Of a stretch of 64,000 bases of DNA, positions 23,239 through 34,664 are shown in pieces (position 1 is the stretch's first letter; every line of letters begins with the position of its first letter). The notes under the pieces were generated by a model. That model did no database searches and was not told the DNA's origin. It saw only the letters and a list, made by a program, of their open reading frames with translations. Position numbers and translations under genes: made by a program. This DNA is from Podocnemis expansa (Eukaryota > Chordata > Testudines > Podocnemididae). The stretch covers positions 22,278,386-22,342,385 of the forward strand of contig ML681971.1 in NCBI GenBank assembly GCA_007922195.1. The letters run 5' to 3'.

Positions 23239-25978
23239 TTAGTAATAGCAAGAGTATTTTCCCAGTATTGGTTTAGTATGTAAATATATAGACCAAAGAG
23301 AGAGAATAGAGCCCGTTTTGTTCTTTATATGCACCATTTGTGAAAGGTACTACCCTGAAAGACCTGGGCATTGATATCCTTTATTGAGCCATAGTGCAAG
23401 TTTTCTTCACTGTCCCAAAAATGTACCTCAACCCTGATGAGGTATGACCACTTCTAGGGCAGAGAGGGGAGTTAACTCTCCACATCTAACTCAATTCTTG
23501 ACCCTTCTGCAGAAACTGCCAAGAAGGGTTCAAAATTCCTGTCAATTTATGTATTCACCCAAGTGCCATATATATTTAAAAAAGGCAATGACTTTGTCAC
23601 CGCTGATCTGGGATGCATTCAAAACCAGTGACCTAAAATAAGCCTCTGTATCTATTTACCAGCCATCCTTCTGATTATATTTTTTTTAAATAATCCATAC
23701 ATTTGCCATTTGTTTTCTTCGTAGAACGATCCCCTCTGCTAAAAGCTGCTTTCCTGTTTCTTCAAACAATTTTTCCGTTTCAATTTTTCCTTCTTTTTCC
23801 AGCTCATTAAATTTCTCAACAAACCTAAAATTCAAGACATTTGTCACTTATCAAAGAACAAAACATTTTATTCTATTAATCTGAACAAAATGAAGAATCA
23901 ATTCTATCTTAATTCTAACATGGAGCTTACCTCTGGCAGGTGGACTTAAAATTTAATTGAGACAGTTCAAAGGATTTTGGACCATTCCCATAAACTTCGT
24001 AAAATTTCCTGTACAATAAGATAAACAGTTTCAATTTGACATTGATCCACATAAAGGGATTAAATTCTGGCAGATAAATTAACGGTTCTCTGGCTTTACA
24101 TGCTCCTTAGTTTAGGATACAACAAAGAATTTCCCTCACTACGTCTGTTCCCACTAACTATATCTTACATTTATTTACTCTTTTCAATTCAAGCATTTCA
24201 AAAGTACTTTAAACACACACTAAATAGTCCATACTATGCACAGAAAGGTAGAATTATTTGCCAAAGGTCATCCAGCAAATCAGAACAATGACAGGGATTA
24301 AGTGATCAGATGTCTCAACTTCATGGGAACAATCCCAATATTTGGAGTTTTACCACCTTGTGTGTATGTATTACTTCCCCTCATTCTGATTTTTCATCCT
24401 TGCCACATGATCACTAACAGAAATAGCACCCTGTTATGAACAAGACTCTGCATCCATTGATACCCAGAATGAATCCAACTACATTAGTTCTTGAACACTT
24501 GTTAACAGTTACAAGCACTGATGACACAAAGTGCTTCATGAGAACTCCAGCTGGTTGAAGTAGTGTCGCAGATGAGATTCACACTAACCAGCCTTGATCT
24601 AAAGTGGTGGTTTTCAAAAAATTTTTTAATCGGGACCCAGCTGAAAAAATCATTTATGCCCACAACCCAACAATTACATCTTTGAGCAGTGCATTCCAGT
24701 CTTTTGGCAGCAGCAGCAGCGGGCACCATGACCCAGTACCGGGTCCTGACCCTGAGTTTGAAAACCACTGACCCAAAACGATGCTTTTCATACCTACTTC
24801 AGTATTTATAAACACATGCATCCACAACCACAAGACTGGAAGACAATAGGCCACAATTTCCTCATCATAAAAATTAACAGCTAAGTACACAAGGATTAAC
24901 TTGACATCCCAAAGGTCAGCAAAGGTTAAAGAGCTGTTGTGTTTTTTTCCTAATTATAAACAGATTTGCACTGATGCCTCAAACATGCAAGAGGCACTTT
25001 TAAAAATGCTAAATAAATAAGTTTCACACAAAAACAATGGCTCTAGTAAGACATGCCAGATAGGTCCATCTGTTGGGCAGCCGTTAGCATCACCCTCTGC
25101 AGCTTGCGACACATTTCAAAGGGGAAACTGAAACTTCTCCAGGATGTTTTAAGGCACAGACGCCACCATGTGACTACACCCCAGGAAAACTTGAACGAAG
25201 TAGAAAACAACAGCACAACTCACGCTCGGATCTCATCCTCTTGGTAGAAGATAGGAGTGATTACATCCTTCACTCTGTGAAAATGCTGCTGCTGGGGCTC
25301 CCGATAGATGGGCTCCCTGAGTGGAGGAAAAGCAGCATACACGTCCATCCACAAAGGCTTTTGGGCTTCAGAGAGCACTCTGGAGCGGAGCAGGTTCTGT
25401 GCCCTGATAAAGAAAGATGGTGACGGTCCAGGAAAAACTACAGCAGGAACAAGGGGATTGAGGGGCTAGAGGGAGGAATGAGGGGAGCTGAAAGACTGGA
25501 AAAGAAAGAGGCACCCTACCAAGGGGAACCCCATGGGCACCAAGAGTGCCATTGCTGGTCACCCTCCGATAGGCCCTCTGCATGGTCACCCATCCACCCC
25601 CACCCCACCCCACCCCGCCCCCACACTTACCAGGGGGAGCCCCGTGTGCACCAGGCTGCTTGGCCTTTTCGTCTAGGCCATCCGCATGGTCACTAGCCCC
25701 CCGCCACTTGCCAGGAGGAGCCCCATGGGCACCAGGCTCCTTGCCCGCCTATAGACCCTTCCACACTAACCCCCTCCGCCCACTTACTGACCAGGCCCCC
25801 CCGACACCTCAGAGGGAGCCGCACAAGAGTGGAGGAAGGTGAATGGCGTCCGTTCCCTCTCCCCACCCTCCACAAGCAGCAGGCGAGGACGAACCAGGGA
25901 GAAGAGATGGGACCCGCCCCGCCCCGCACCGCACCGGCTGAACACCGTCCCCAGCTTCTCCAGCCGGCTCCCCGCCAT
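22321..25978 (-). CDS. MRPS23: Mitochondrial ribosomal protein S23 (mS23), complete, five coding exons
   Basis: Joining 25978-25935, 25403-25224, 24008-23931, 23824-23701 and 22473-22321 gives 579 nt: 192 codons plus TAA. All four introns are GT-AG and the phases agree at every junction. The predicted protein starts [15 protein letters not shown], carries the conserved [16 protein letters not shown] block at about residues 31-46, [17 protein letters not shown] at about 66-82, and [14 protein letters not shown] near 95-108. It ends in a Glu-rich acidic tail. These blocks match mS23 of other vertebrates (190 residues in human). The protein is a structural component of the small subunit of the mitochondrial ribosome. 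The start is the only ATG before the conserved MAGSRLE and lies in a GC-rich promoter. CUEDC1 follows upstream in the same orientation, as in human. Confidence 0.96.
23205..23237. repeat. (CA)n microsatellite in MRPS23 intron 4
   Basis: An uninterrupted CA run of about 16 units follows a poly-T stretch. Confidence 0.95.
23701..23824 (-). CDS. MRPS23: MRPS23 coding exon 4
   Basis: 124 nt between a TTTTAG acceptor and a GTATGG donor, ending in phase 0. It encodes [20 protein letters not shown] and a [13 protein letters not shown] patch, conserved in mS23. Confidence 0.95.
23931..24008 (-). CDS. MRPS23: MRPS23 coding exon 3
   Basis: 78 nt between a GTACAG acceptor and a GTAAGC donor. It encodes [20 protein letters not shown] followed by KSTCQ, with split codons at both ends. 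Confidence 0.95.
24605..24770. mobile_element. hAT-type MITE in MRPS23 intron 2
   Basis: The ends are inverted: GTGGTTTTCAAA on the left and TTTGAAAACCACTG on the right. A close relative lies at 38146-38332. The TIR form (CAGTGGTTTTCAAA) is typical of hAT MITEs. It contains no coding capacity. Confidence 0.75.
25224..25403 (-). CDS. MRPS23: MRPS23 coding exon 2
   Basis: The acceptor TTTATCAG precedes it and a GTGAGT donor follows. It is 180 nt, enters in phase 2 and leaves in phase 2. It holds the most conserved core, [16 protein letters not shown] and [14 protein letters not shown]. Confidence 0.95.
25519..25790. repeat. Diverged minisatellite in MRPS23 intron 1
   Basis: Units opening with ACCAAGGGGAACCCC (25519), ACCAGGGGGAGCCCC (25630) and CCAGGAGGAGCCCC (25711) each continue into GGGCACCA or GTGCACCA words and GCATGGTCAC. 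Spacing is 110 and 81 bp. Confidence 0.6.
25935..25978 (-). CDS. MRPS23: MRPS23 coding exon 1
   Basis: ATG at 25978-25976 opens 14 codons plus two bases of an Arg codon, then a GTGCGG donor. Translation [14 protein letters not shown] matches the conserved mS23 start. Confidence 0.95.
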
Positions 25979-26090
25979 GCCTCGTCCACCCTAGGCCTCC
26001 CTTAGCAACCACGCCCCCTAGCAACGGCCTCCCCGCCCTTTCACCCGGAAGCCGACGTGAGGGACCCGGCCCCTACAGCCAATGGGTGAG
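25979..26090 (-). promoter_or_regulatory. MRPS23 promoter in a GC-rich, CpG-containing region
   Basis: Immediately upstream of the MRPS23 ATG lie two AGCAAC half-sites (26004-26009 and 26020-26025, RFX X-box half-site form), a CCACGCCCC box at 26009-26017, an ETS site CCGGAAG at 26045-26051 and a CCAAT box at 26079-26083. There is no TATA box. ETS (GABPA) sites and CCAAT boxes are common in promoters of mitochondrial ribosomal protein genes. The transcription start is probably between 25980 and 26050. Confidence 0.6.
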
Positions 26091-27448
26091 AGGATTCCTG
26101 AGACCAGGGGAGGAGGAGGCAGACAGAAAGAGACGATGTCCGATCAGAGACCGAGGCGGATTGAGGAAGCAGGCCGAAGCAGCCGATGCCAGATCCACTT
26201 TGGGATTGCTGGGGTGTTCCCCCATGGCCCCCAGGACGAGGGGAGGCTGCGGGGGATGAGATCCCTAATTTAAAGAGCCAGCACCCGTTTTGCTGAGCAG
26301 CCCATGCCAGGGCAGGCTGACCCCCAAGCATCCCCCCCCCCCCACCGTCACAGCCCTGCCACCTTTAGGCCCTAGAGCCCTGTACAAACTTTGCCCACAG
26401 GTTGCAAGCCAGCCTCACCCTCTTCCCCTGCAATGCACTGACATGCCACAAAGATGCTGTGGCCCCCGCCCAATGCAATCGAAGGCAGCTATGCCCCAGC
26501 CCCAGCAGTGCATTTACGCACAGCACATTTCTGATCCTGTAGCTGCACACAGTTTCTGATCTTACACACACAAGCTCTTTAAACTAATCCCTTCATCAGA
26601 TGTCTGGGATAAGCTAGTGCACTCTACAGTGCAGCCACTTGCAAAAACAGGCTCATGTTTTGAGCAGAAACATCCATTAGAGCACAGACTACTGCATAGC
26701 AACAAACTAGATAGAGGTCTTTCTTTTGGAAAGGAGTACGGCAGCCCTCAGAAAAGATCCCTTTTCTTCCCAGGCTGGTTCCTCCATGACACGTTTAAGG
26801 TACACCCAGGGAGGAATGAGGAGGAGGTGTTTACAGCATGCTCCCTATTCTGAGGGAGAGGTTTTCATTCTCACTGCCATCAGGGTAACAGCTTTTACAT
26901 ATACTCAAATCAAAAGACTGAAAAATACATTAAGCATTAAAGGTCTAATACCAAAATATTTATGAAGGCAAGGTATCCTATGAAAAGAATTAAATACTAC
27001 ACACACACACACACACACGATAGGAGAGGACAAATGCAATCAGCATTACTAGGATAGTGTGTATGAAGTGGGAATTTCTCTGAACAATCTAAAAATAACC
27101 CTGCTGTGGCTCATCCTTAGCCAATGCTGTGATTTGTTTCTAATTACATCTTGCACCCACAATTAAACATCTGAAATATCTCTGCCAGGGAAAACAATTT
27201 CAGACATGCCTTGCCTTCGCTTGATCTTTCTGCCAATCCACACAAAGATCTTTGATGTTTAAGCAGTGTGCTTTATTAGACAGAAAAAGTGACTCCCTTC
27301 CTTCCCCGACTGTCAGGCTCTCTATGAAAACCAAGCATTGAGGTCCTACAAATAAATCATTCTTACAAAGTGGTGTGATGTCTTTGGCAATGGCAATTCA
27401 TGCAGTAAAGAACAGAGAACAGTCACATGAATCCCTGAATATTACACT
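26091..27448. other. Upstream intergenic sequence of MRPS23
   Basis: GC content falls away from the promoter. A C-run occurs at about 26330-26343 and a (CA)n run at 26999-27018. No exon or known repeat was recognised otherwise. Confidence 0.5.
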
Positions 27449-27899
27449 AGGGCCTTCTCTACACTAGAGAGCGTTGACACAAGTTACAGCTATGATCAGA
27501 GCACTGTATTGTGGGCAGCTACCCCTTCATGCAGCTTGCCACCGTGTGCCACTAAGAGTTGGAGGAAGGAAGTTAGGATCATAGTGCATGACGGGCATAA
27601 GTTCAATGTCATTCGCTGCAGTGATTTCTGTCCCAACATATCGTGGGTTTCAGTGTGCATTTCAGAGTTTTTCAACAGGCCCACTTGCCTGTGTGCCCAC
27701 CAGCTCTCTCTGAAAGGATGAATCCTGCACTGCTCTCCATGGTTGTCACTGTTCTGAACACAACAGGGACTAGTTATGCGGTATATCATAACCTCCCCAT
27801 TGGAACTGGAATCTGAGGGGCCAGACCTGCTGTGTGCCATGCAAAAAAGACTGGGTTACCATTTGTTTTCATGGAGCACCTGCATGTGGTGCACTGCCA

Positions 27900-28560
27900 A
27901 TCTGAGGCATATAAAACAAGCACTGAGTTGTGGGATTGCATTGTTATGCAGCTCTGGGAATGATGATCACTGCTGCAGAACTTTAAAACGTGCAAAACCC
28001 ACCTCCCTGGAACTCTGTGCAGCATTTGGCCTGCCCTACAAAGCAAAGACACAAGAATGAGTGACACCTTTTCAGTGGTGATTGCTGGGTGGAAGCTAGC
28101 AACTTCAGACTTCTACCAGTCACTCTCTAATCAGTTTGGAGCTGGGAAGTCCGCAGCTGGAGCTGTGCTACCAAAAATGTGCAGGGACTTTAACTGCATT
28201 CTGCTACAAAAGACTGAAAGTCTTAAAAGTATGCATGAAATAGTGGGATGGCTTCACAGCAATGAGTGAGTGGGGCTCTAACGGATGACATTTGTATCCC
28301 AATTTTGGCCTCAGCCCATCTTCCAATGGAGTACATCGATAGCAAGGGATACTGTTCTATGGTATTGCAAGTACTTGTGGATCACTGAGCATTGCACCAA
28401 CATTAAAGCAGGTTGGGCAGGGAAGGTGCATCACATCTTCATGAACATTGGGTGGTTGTTTCAGGTATTGATGGATATAGAGACACAAAATTTCAAACTG
28501 AGTCATCATTTTCCACAGACAGGGGCCATAGAAACAAATATCTCACTCCTAAGAGTAAGC
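27900..28560 (+). pseudogene. HARBI1-like transposase pseudogene
   Basis: Pieces of a Harbinger transposase are readable across several frames: ELWDCIVMQLW at about 27922, then SKDTRMSDTF near 28045, ATSDFYQSLSNQFGAGKSAA near 28098-28157, and AGWAGKVHHIFMNIGW near 28406-28455. They are in the order of the family (helix-turn-helix region, then the DDE nuclease block with a GWPGKVHDARIF-like motif). Stops and frameshifts break it throughout, and the Asp of HDA is lost. It is a dead gene for the cut-and-paste nuclease. Confidence 0.8.
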
Positions 28561-28929
28561 AGGAATGCTCTGCTGCTTCTCCGTACAGAGTTTCAAATCA
28601 AGACCCCAAGCTGCTCATCTGTGTACCACTTTAGTTCCTACACGCTTTTCTACAACAGCAGAAGAAACAAAGCAGCTCCGCCAAGGAATCTCCAGAAGAG
28701 GACTGGTGATTTTCCCTGAGACTTCGCTAAAGAACTCCCATGAAATCTCAGTGTGTATTAACACACTTTTCCACTACACTGCCTAGCTGAACAGGGGAAT
28801 AGGAAGTACATGAAAAAGCACAGCTACCTTTACATAATTCTATCCTTCAACGAGCTGTGTAATGCAACAAAGCAAAAGAGAGCTGTACTTCATGTAACTA
28901 AACAGCATCAGCTCAAACAAACAAAAAAA

Positions 28930-29310
28930 TCATTTGCCTGAGTTCCCTTCTCCGGCAACCTGCACACCAGAGCTGGAGGGCTGGGACTGGCTTGAAGCCT
29001 CCAGGTTTGAGAAGAGACCCTGGGTCCCCATGTCAGCCAATGCCCCAGTCCTCTGTTCTGCATCGTCCTCCAACTCAACCTTCTCATCCGCAATTTCTTC
29101 ACTGAGGTTGAGTCCAGTGTCTGTGGGCCCAGAGGCAGCAGAAGTATCCATGGACCTCTTGGCAGTGGAGGTGGAGTCACCGCTGAGGATGGCTTCCAGC
29201 TCCTTACAGTAGCAGCAGGTTTTTAGCTCTGCTCCAATGTGATGGTTTGACTCCTGAGTCTTTTGGTACCATTGCTGCAGCAACTTGATTTTCACACAGC
29301 ACTGCAGCAT
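28930..29310 (-). pseudogene. Myb/SANT-like Harbinger accessory protein, N-terminally truncated
   Basis: The minus-strand frame of 126 codons contains VKIKLLQQWYQKTQESNHHI, a CCYCKELEAILSGD patch and an acidic tail (ADEKVELEDDAEQ) followed by Ser/Gln-rich SSQSQPSSSG. This matches the second half of the Myb/SANT-like domain and the linker of PIF/Harbinger accessory proteins, which bind the transposon ends and help import the transposase. The first helices are missing. A host-domesticated gene is less likely because the adjacent transposase is dead and no intact N-terminus exists. Confidence 0.75.
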
Positions 29311-31334
29311 TTTCTTAGGCTATCCAGCTTGACCCCAGAATGCCTGATGGTTAAAAGAGGACATCTCAATGAAAAGCAGATGTAGCAATTTTTCAGAGGC
29401 TGCTAAGCTGTGTTTCTCTCACACACTGAACTGAATCTGCCTGAGTAACCTAGTGAGATGGATTAGACTGTAGTTTGCAATCACAAAACCAGCAGCACTA
29501 GGTGTGGCAAAATTTAGATGTGAAAATGGGCTGGTGCAGATTTAGTCCAGGCAGTGAGATGGGCACAGGTAGAGCCATAAGCCTGCAAGCAATCCCAGTG
29601 ATTTCAGAGGGGGGCTGAGCACTTCAGATAATTCCATACTCCATTTTATGGCTCATTCCCAAAAGTGCTGAGCTGTGTTTAGCACTTGAAATCAATGGAA
29701 ACTACTAGGTAGGCAGCATGATGAATACTTCCATCTCAAGAAGTGTCTTTGTACAGTAGGACATTGTATCACACTTATGAATGGTTTATGCAGGACTGTG
29801 TTCTACTCCATGGGAGAGGGTTACCCCAGCAGCTACAAGAACAAAAAACAGTGGGTGGAGGGTGATGAAGGTGAGCCACGGAGACTAAACTACTCCTGAG
29901 ACGTACCACCTCCAGACTGATTTGCATAAATTGGTTAAGCAGGTTTTCCAGAGACTAGGAGCCAAAGAAATGTTTGTTGGTATTAAAAGGATGAACTCAC
30001 ACAAGACCTTCCATTCTGATCCTGCAAACAGACAGCATCTTCTGTCCAAGGACCCCAACCATTGTGAAAGAGTTAGGAAGACTTTGGGCTACTAAGGCCC
30101 AGTGAGCTAATGGGTGAGTTGTAACATATTTAGTTTGTGTGTAATTCTGTGTATTTCTTGTAGTATGGTTTCTCTGTAGTGCTTTTACATTAGGAAGAAG
30201 GTGCTTGCTTAGAAAGCGGTGGGTGGTACCTTGTAACTGCAGGCAGTGAGCTGTTCATAGCCTCAGGGAGAAAGCAAAGCCTAGGTGCTGGCCTTAGGCA
30301 GATTGGCTTGCTGATATCATCACAGTGCAAGGAAAGTGTCTGTGCAGCTGTAAAAACCCCAGACAGAAGGAACTGGGATAAGGGTCCCTGCCCAGAGAGA
30401 GGTGATGGCTGGAGACACAAGACCAGACTGAAGACTCCTGCATCAGACCACAGTGGCAAGGAATACAACTGCAGTTACCCTTAAACTATGATAAGCACTA
30501 CCTCTGAAAATCACTAATCAGGCTACTTGTTCAGTTGCTATATATGGACTCAGGCTCATACTTCCAAAACGCTTGGCTTTGAGAATTACTGTCAGTGAAG
30601 ATAATGAAGTGTCTGTCTCTTGAATGTTGACAGTAAAATCCCAGACTTGAAGCCAGAAGTTGCAACCACATTACATTCAGCCAACACATGTAAAAATGTA
30701 CCACAGTCTGTGGGACATGCGTAGTTTATGATTGATTTGTTTAATCTGTTTTGCCTTAGCCTGGTCTGACTCCATCTCATCTGGTGGGTGATGAAGAGGG
30801 ACTGTGAAGCTGAGGAGCAGGCACACGCCTGGGAAGAGAAATACCCATGTCATTTTTATCTTTCCAAAGGGTAAGAGAGTGAATGAACAGTAACTGTGAC
30901 AGGCACTAAATCTTCCTCTTCGGAAGAACATCTGAGAGTGTGAGCACACAGAATCCACATGTCTGGCAACTTACACAAATTAAAGTCCTTAAGCTCATAC
31001 CATATGTCCAAGAATAAAGCCCAGATGGCTTCAGAATCATGTAGGCCTGCAGAGGCTGGAGAGTGCATTGCCTCTTGCTCTCTCACTCTTCATTCACCCC
31101 ATTACAACATGTTGCATTTACCAGAGATGCCCATCCTCCAAATGAGGACCTGAGCGCACTCAGCTATGCATTCATTACTACTTACACCACCCTGCACCAC
31201 TAGCAAGTCCCATACTAGAGCGTGTGAAACTGAGGCCTGGAAAGGGTGAATAACTGAATTAGAGGCTGCACATATATCCAGAGTGGCCAGAGTCTGTTCT
31301 GGTCTTTTTTGTTTTATACAGATGAGACCAAAGG

Positions 31335-31440
31335 CATTAGAAAGTCATTGATACTAATGGCAAGAAGGGACCATTATGTTTACAAATGCCAGGTCAGCCT
31401 ACCTCAGATCAAACAAGAACACCACATGCTGTAGGCTTTA
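31335..31440. repeat. CR1/L3-like LINE fragment
   Basis: GGCAAGAAGGGACCATTATG followed by AGGTCAGCCTACC resembles the familiar CR1/L3 phrase. Called by eye. Confidence 0.5.
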
Positions 31441-33524
31441 ATAGCCACTCCTCTGGACTTTTTGCTGCTTTGGTTTAAGGGCAACTATCACTTGAACAAT
31501 GGCTAAATCTGGGAAATCTAAAAGAAAAAGCCTTGCATTATCACTTATCCTTCTGCAAGGCAGACAGGAAAGATTATCAGACAGCAGCGTTTCACGCACA
31601 CTTTACACTGGTACAAAATGACCATTGAAAGGTTTTGCCCACAGGAGATGCAGATTATGTGGTATGTTCTAAAGGATGGGTGATACCTTATGTTTCCACC
31701 ATGTGGCAGCAAATGTAACATCTAGAGTCTGAGTATCAGATGCTGGCTCAATCAGCCTAATTGTCTTTTTTTTTCCTTTTAATTTAATTTATGGATTTCA
31801 CACCTACACCAAGGTTATCAGTTGTATATAAATAGTCTTCTCACTGTTACAGGATTCCCACAAACCTGACTTCTAAGAAACAGAGATCAAGAAGTAATCT
31901 GTATTTATTAAATACAATCCTCTGTTTCCCTCTAATTACAAATAGATCCATGAGAAAAATACGCTTGGTAATTTCAGACAAGACCTTCAATCCATCTTTA
32001 AACCTTATGAATACAGAGGGCAATAAATTTAATTCAAATATTGTCTTCCAGCAACAAAACTTAAATCCAGATCCAAAACCACTATAGAGATAGACAGCTT
32101 AGGGTGATATGGGCACGGTTTTGGTTGGGGACCATTTTATCATTTCAACTCACTCTGTGTGGAGGAACAAATTCTCCCCATTAGACAGAGAATTAAAAAG
32201 GAACCTATAGGTAGCTGCCCAGGACTGTATTCAAGGCCCCACCATGGAGTTAAGCAGGCACTAACCTTTTAAACACATTTGTAAAGTTCCCATTTCCTAC
32301 TGTTTATAATTGCAATGTTGGTGGGTGATGATGGGATTTACTGGCCACAATAGAAAAGTTACACTAATTTTTTCAGCACTCTAGTGCTTTTTAAAATTAA
32401 GGTAATAAATCATACTTTGTCTTGCACTTTCCATCCTAGGATCTAAAAGCACTTTGTTAGGAAGGAGGCGTCACAATTCAATGATGAGTTCAGGGAACTT
32501 AAACCCTAGCAGAGAGACAAGGAGTGATTTCAGCACAATCAGACAGCCACTCAGTGGGAGAGCCAGGAACAGAACTGAGATGCCCAATGCAGAGGCCTCA
32601 GCTCCACCCCAAGTTCAAGCCTTGGAAGTACTTACCAGCAGAAATAAAGTCTGAACTAATAACGACTGTCCTTAGACACACAACATTTAGGTTTCCTTGC
32701 ATGCCTGTTCCGCAGCAGCTGCCTGTTGGTTTCTAGACAACTTAAGGGTGTTGCTTTGGAGACCACCTTGTCTCCCCATTTATTTAATGGACAGCGGCCA
32801 GGAGCCCTCAACTTTGGAATCTGCTTCTTGCCACTCCAAAATACTTCTGGGCTGGTTGACTTCAGGGCAGGCTGCCAGCCAGGCAGGCTTGTTTGAATGG
32901 GGTGGTGCAACAACTGGAATTCAGCATCTATGGGGAGAAGACTTGGGGAATGAGTTCTGTGGCTGCCTGGGTATGGGCATCAAAAACCTTGGATTTTCTG
33001 TAGCAGTTCAAAGGAAAATAGGCATAAGGTCCATTTTAGCAGGCCACTGTGGAGATAAAGATAAAGGCCTGGGTGCAAATTCTGGCTCCACACTCCTACT
33101 TCAATGAGGCCAGAACTTCACCCCATGCTGTGCCACTGTAAAACCCAAGAGACTGCAAACGTCTCCATCAGCAGGTAAGATGCAACCTCACCATCACTGA
33201 AAGCTATGGGCATCATCTGACTTGTTCAGGATTCCGTGTGAAATGAGTGGATGGCCTCAAGACTATTCTGTGTCAAACAGCAACATAAAAACTGCGCCCT
33301 TGTGATGTTCTGTCGAGCCTTGACCATGGCAACTGTATCACCCTGCCACCATCCATTCAGTCCATGTTGTGTAACTGCAATCATAGCTCAATGCCTGTTG
33401 AAAAATAATCATCCACGTGCAGTTCACTGATTGGCCACTGCAAGGCAACAGAATCACATCTTTGACAGTGAAAGGAAGTGGGGAAGGCTTCAAGATAAAG
33501 GCACTTATGTGAAATGAAGGCAAG

Positions 33525-33790
33525 ACCATAATGGGTCAAACAGACCTATGGCCCATCTAGCCCAGTATCCTGTCTTCCACCAGTGGCCAATGGCCAGATA
33601 ATTCAGGGTGGACTGACAGAGTTCTTTTACGTAAGCTCTTTAAAACTTCCTATGGCACTCATGTTCCTCTGTATGTGATACTCCATGCTTGTCAATGGGA
33701 GATCTCAAACGCTGTCTTAAAGCCTTGAAGTATCATCCAGGCTGGTAATTCTCCCCTCATTACGGAAGCAGAATGATCAAGTAATTTGTT
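33525..33790 (+). repeat. CR1/L3-like LINE fragment
   Basis: CATAATGGGTCAAACAGACC, then TGGCCCATCTAGCCCAGTAT and CCTGTCTTCCACCAGTGGCC match the widely conserved amniote CR1/L3 phrase. The decayed sequence continues for about 200 bp. Confidence 0.7.
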
Positions 33791-34630
33791 GAGTCTATCT
33801 ACATACCTGTCTGGCCAGTATCATTCATACTTGTCTGGTCCCATCATTGCAGCATCCAAAAGCCTGAATAACTCAGTAAGGGAGCTCAGGGCTAGTAACT
33901 CATTGGCTACATAGCTGTGAACCTGTCTACTTACCCTACATCTTAAATACAAGGACAATTTTCCAGTACAAAAATAAGAGGCTAGTGTGGAATTAAAAGG
34001 CCCGTGAACTCTTAAAAGCCACGTGCCAAAGCAGCTACCACCGACAAACAGGCGCATATGAAAGTGGAAAAAGTAAGCACACTGCCTGCCTCTCCACTCA
34101 TCCCAAAAATAATCCATCAAGAATGCAGCACTGATTCAGGTTTTCTGAACAGGGGCCAAACAGAGGAAAGTTGTTTAGTCCAGGAGACAGGCAGCCTCAT
34201 AATGTTAGACCAGATTTTTTTTTCCACCATGTGTTCTGTTCTGGCCATTCATTCGTCATCATATTTATAGGAGCATGTATCCAATTACCTGAGACGTGCA
34301 AAAATCTTTCTCAACGAAACACATAAAGACTGTTGACCAGACCTTCAGCTTGTGTACAGTAGCAAAGCTCCATTGACAGGCTATGTTGATTTACATATGC
34401 CAGCTGTGGATCCCTGTAATCACAACTCACCTCATTTCAAGCTTTACCCCAAACTTGATGCAGATGAGAACAGCACAACATAGTAGGAGCCTCTAGGTGC
34501 AATTTTGAGCAACACAGTGAATTGATAGTGAAATGTCAGAACAGTGGTGGATTCACACAAGAGCATTGCCAAAAGTGGTTATTTTGAACAGCTTCCACTT
34601 TGAAATTTTAGAAGATATTAGGTGGCAGAA

Positions 34631-34662
<32 letters not shown>
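34631..34662. repeat. (CA)n microsatellite
   Basis: About 15 uninterrupted CA units. Confidence 0.95.

Positions 34663-34664
<2 letters not shown>

Larger units (their letters stand above)
27449..29310. mobile_element. Decayed PIF/Harbinger DNA transposon
   Basis: Two remnants lie together: a HARBI1-like transposase on the plus strand and a Myb/SANT-like protein on the minus strand, converging on each other. These are the two proteins of PIF/Harbinger transposons. The left border is proposed from GGGCCTTCTCTACACTAGAG at about 27447, which resembles Harbinger TIRs of this kind. The matching right TIR was not found, so the right limit is only the start of the Myb-like remnant. Confidence 0.75.

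Noticed and set aside
25582..26331. Several proline- and glycine-rich open frames in the MRPS23 promoter region
   Set aside because: They arise from GC-rich promoter and intron sequence on both strands and show no conserved protein.
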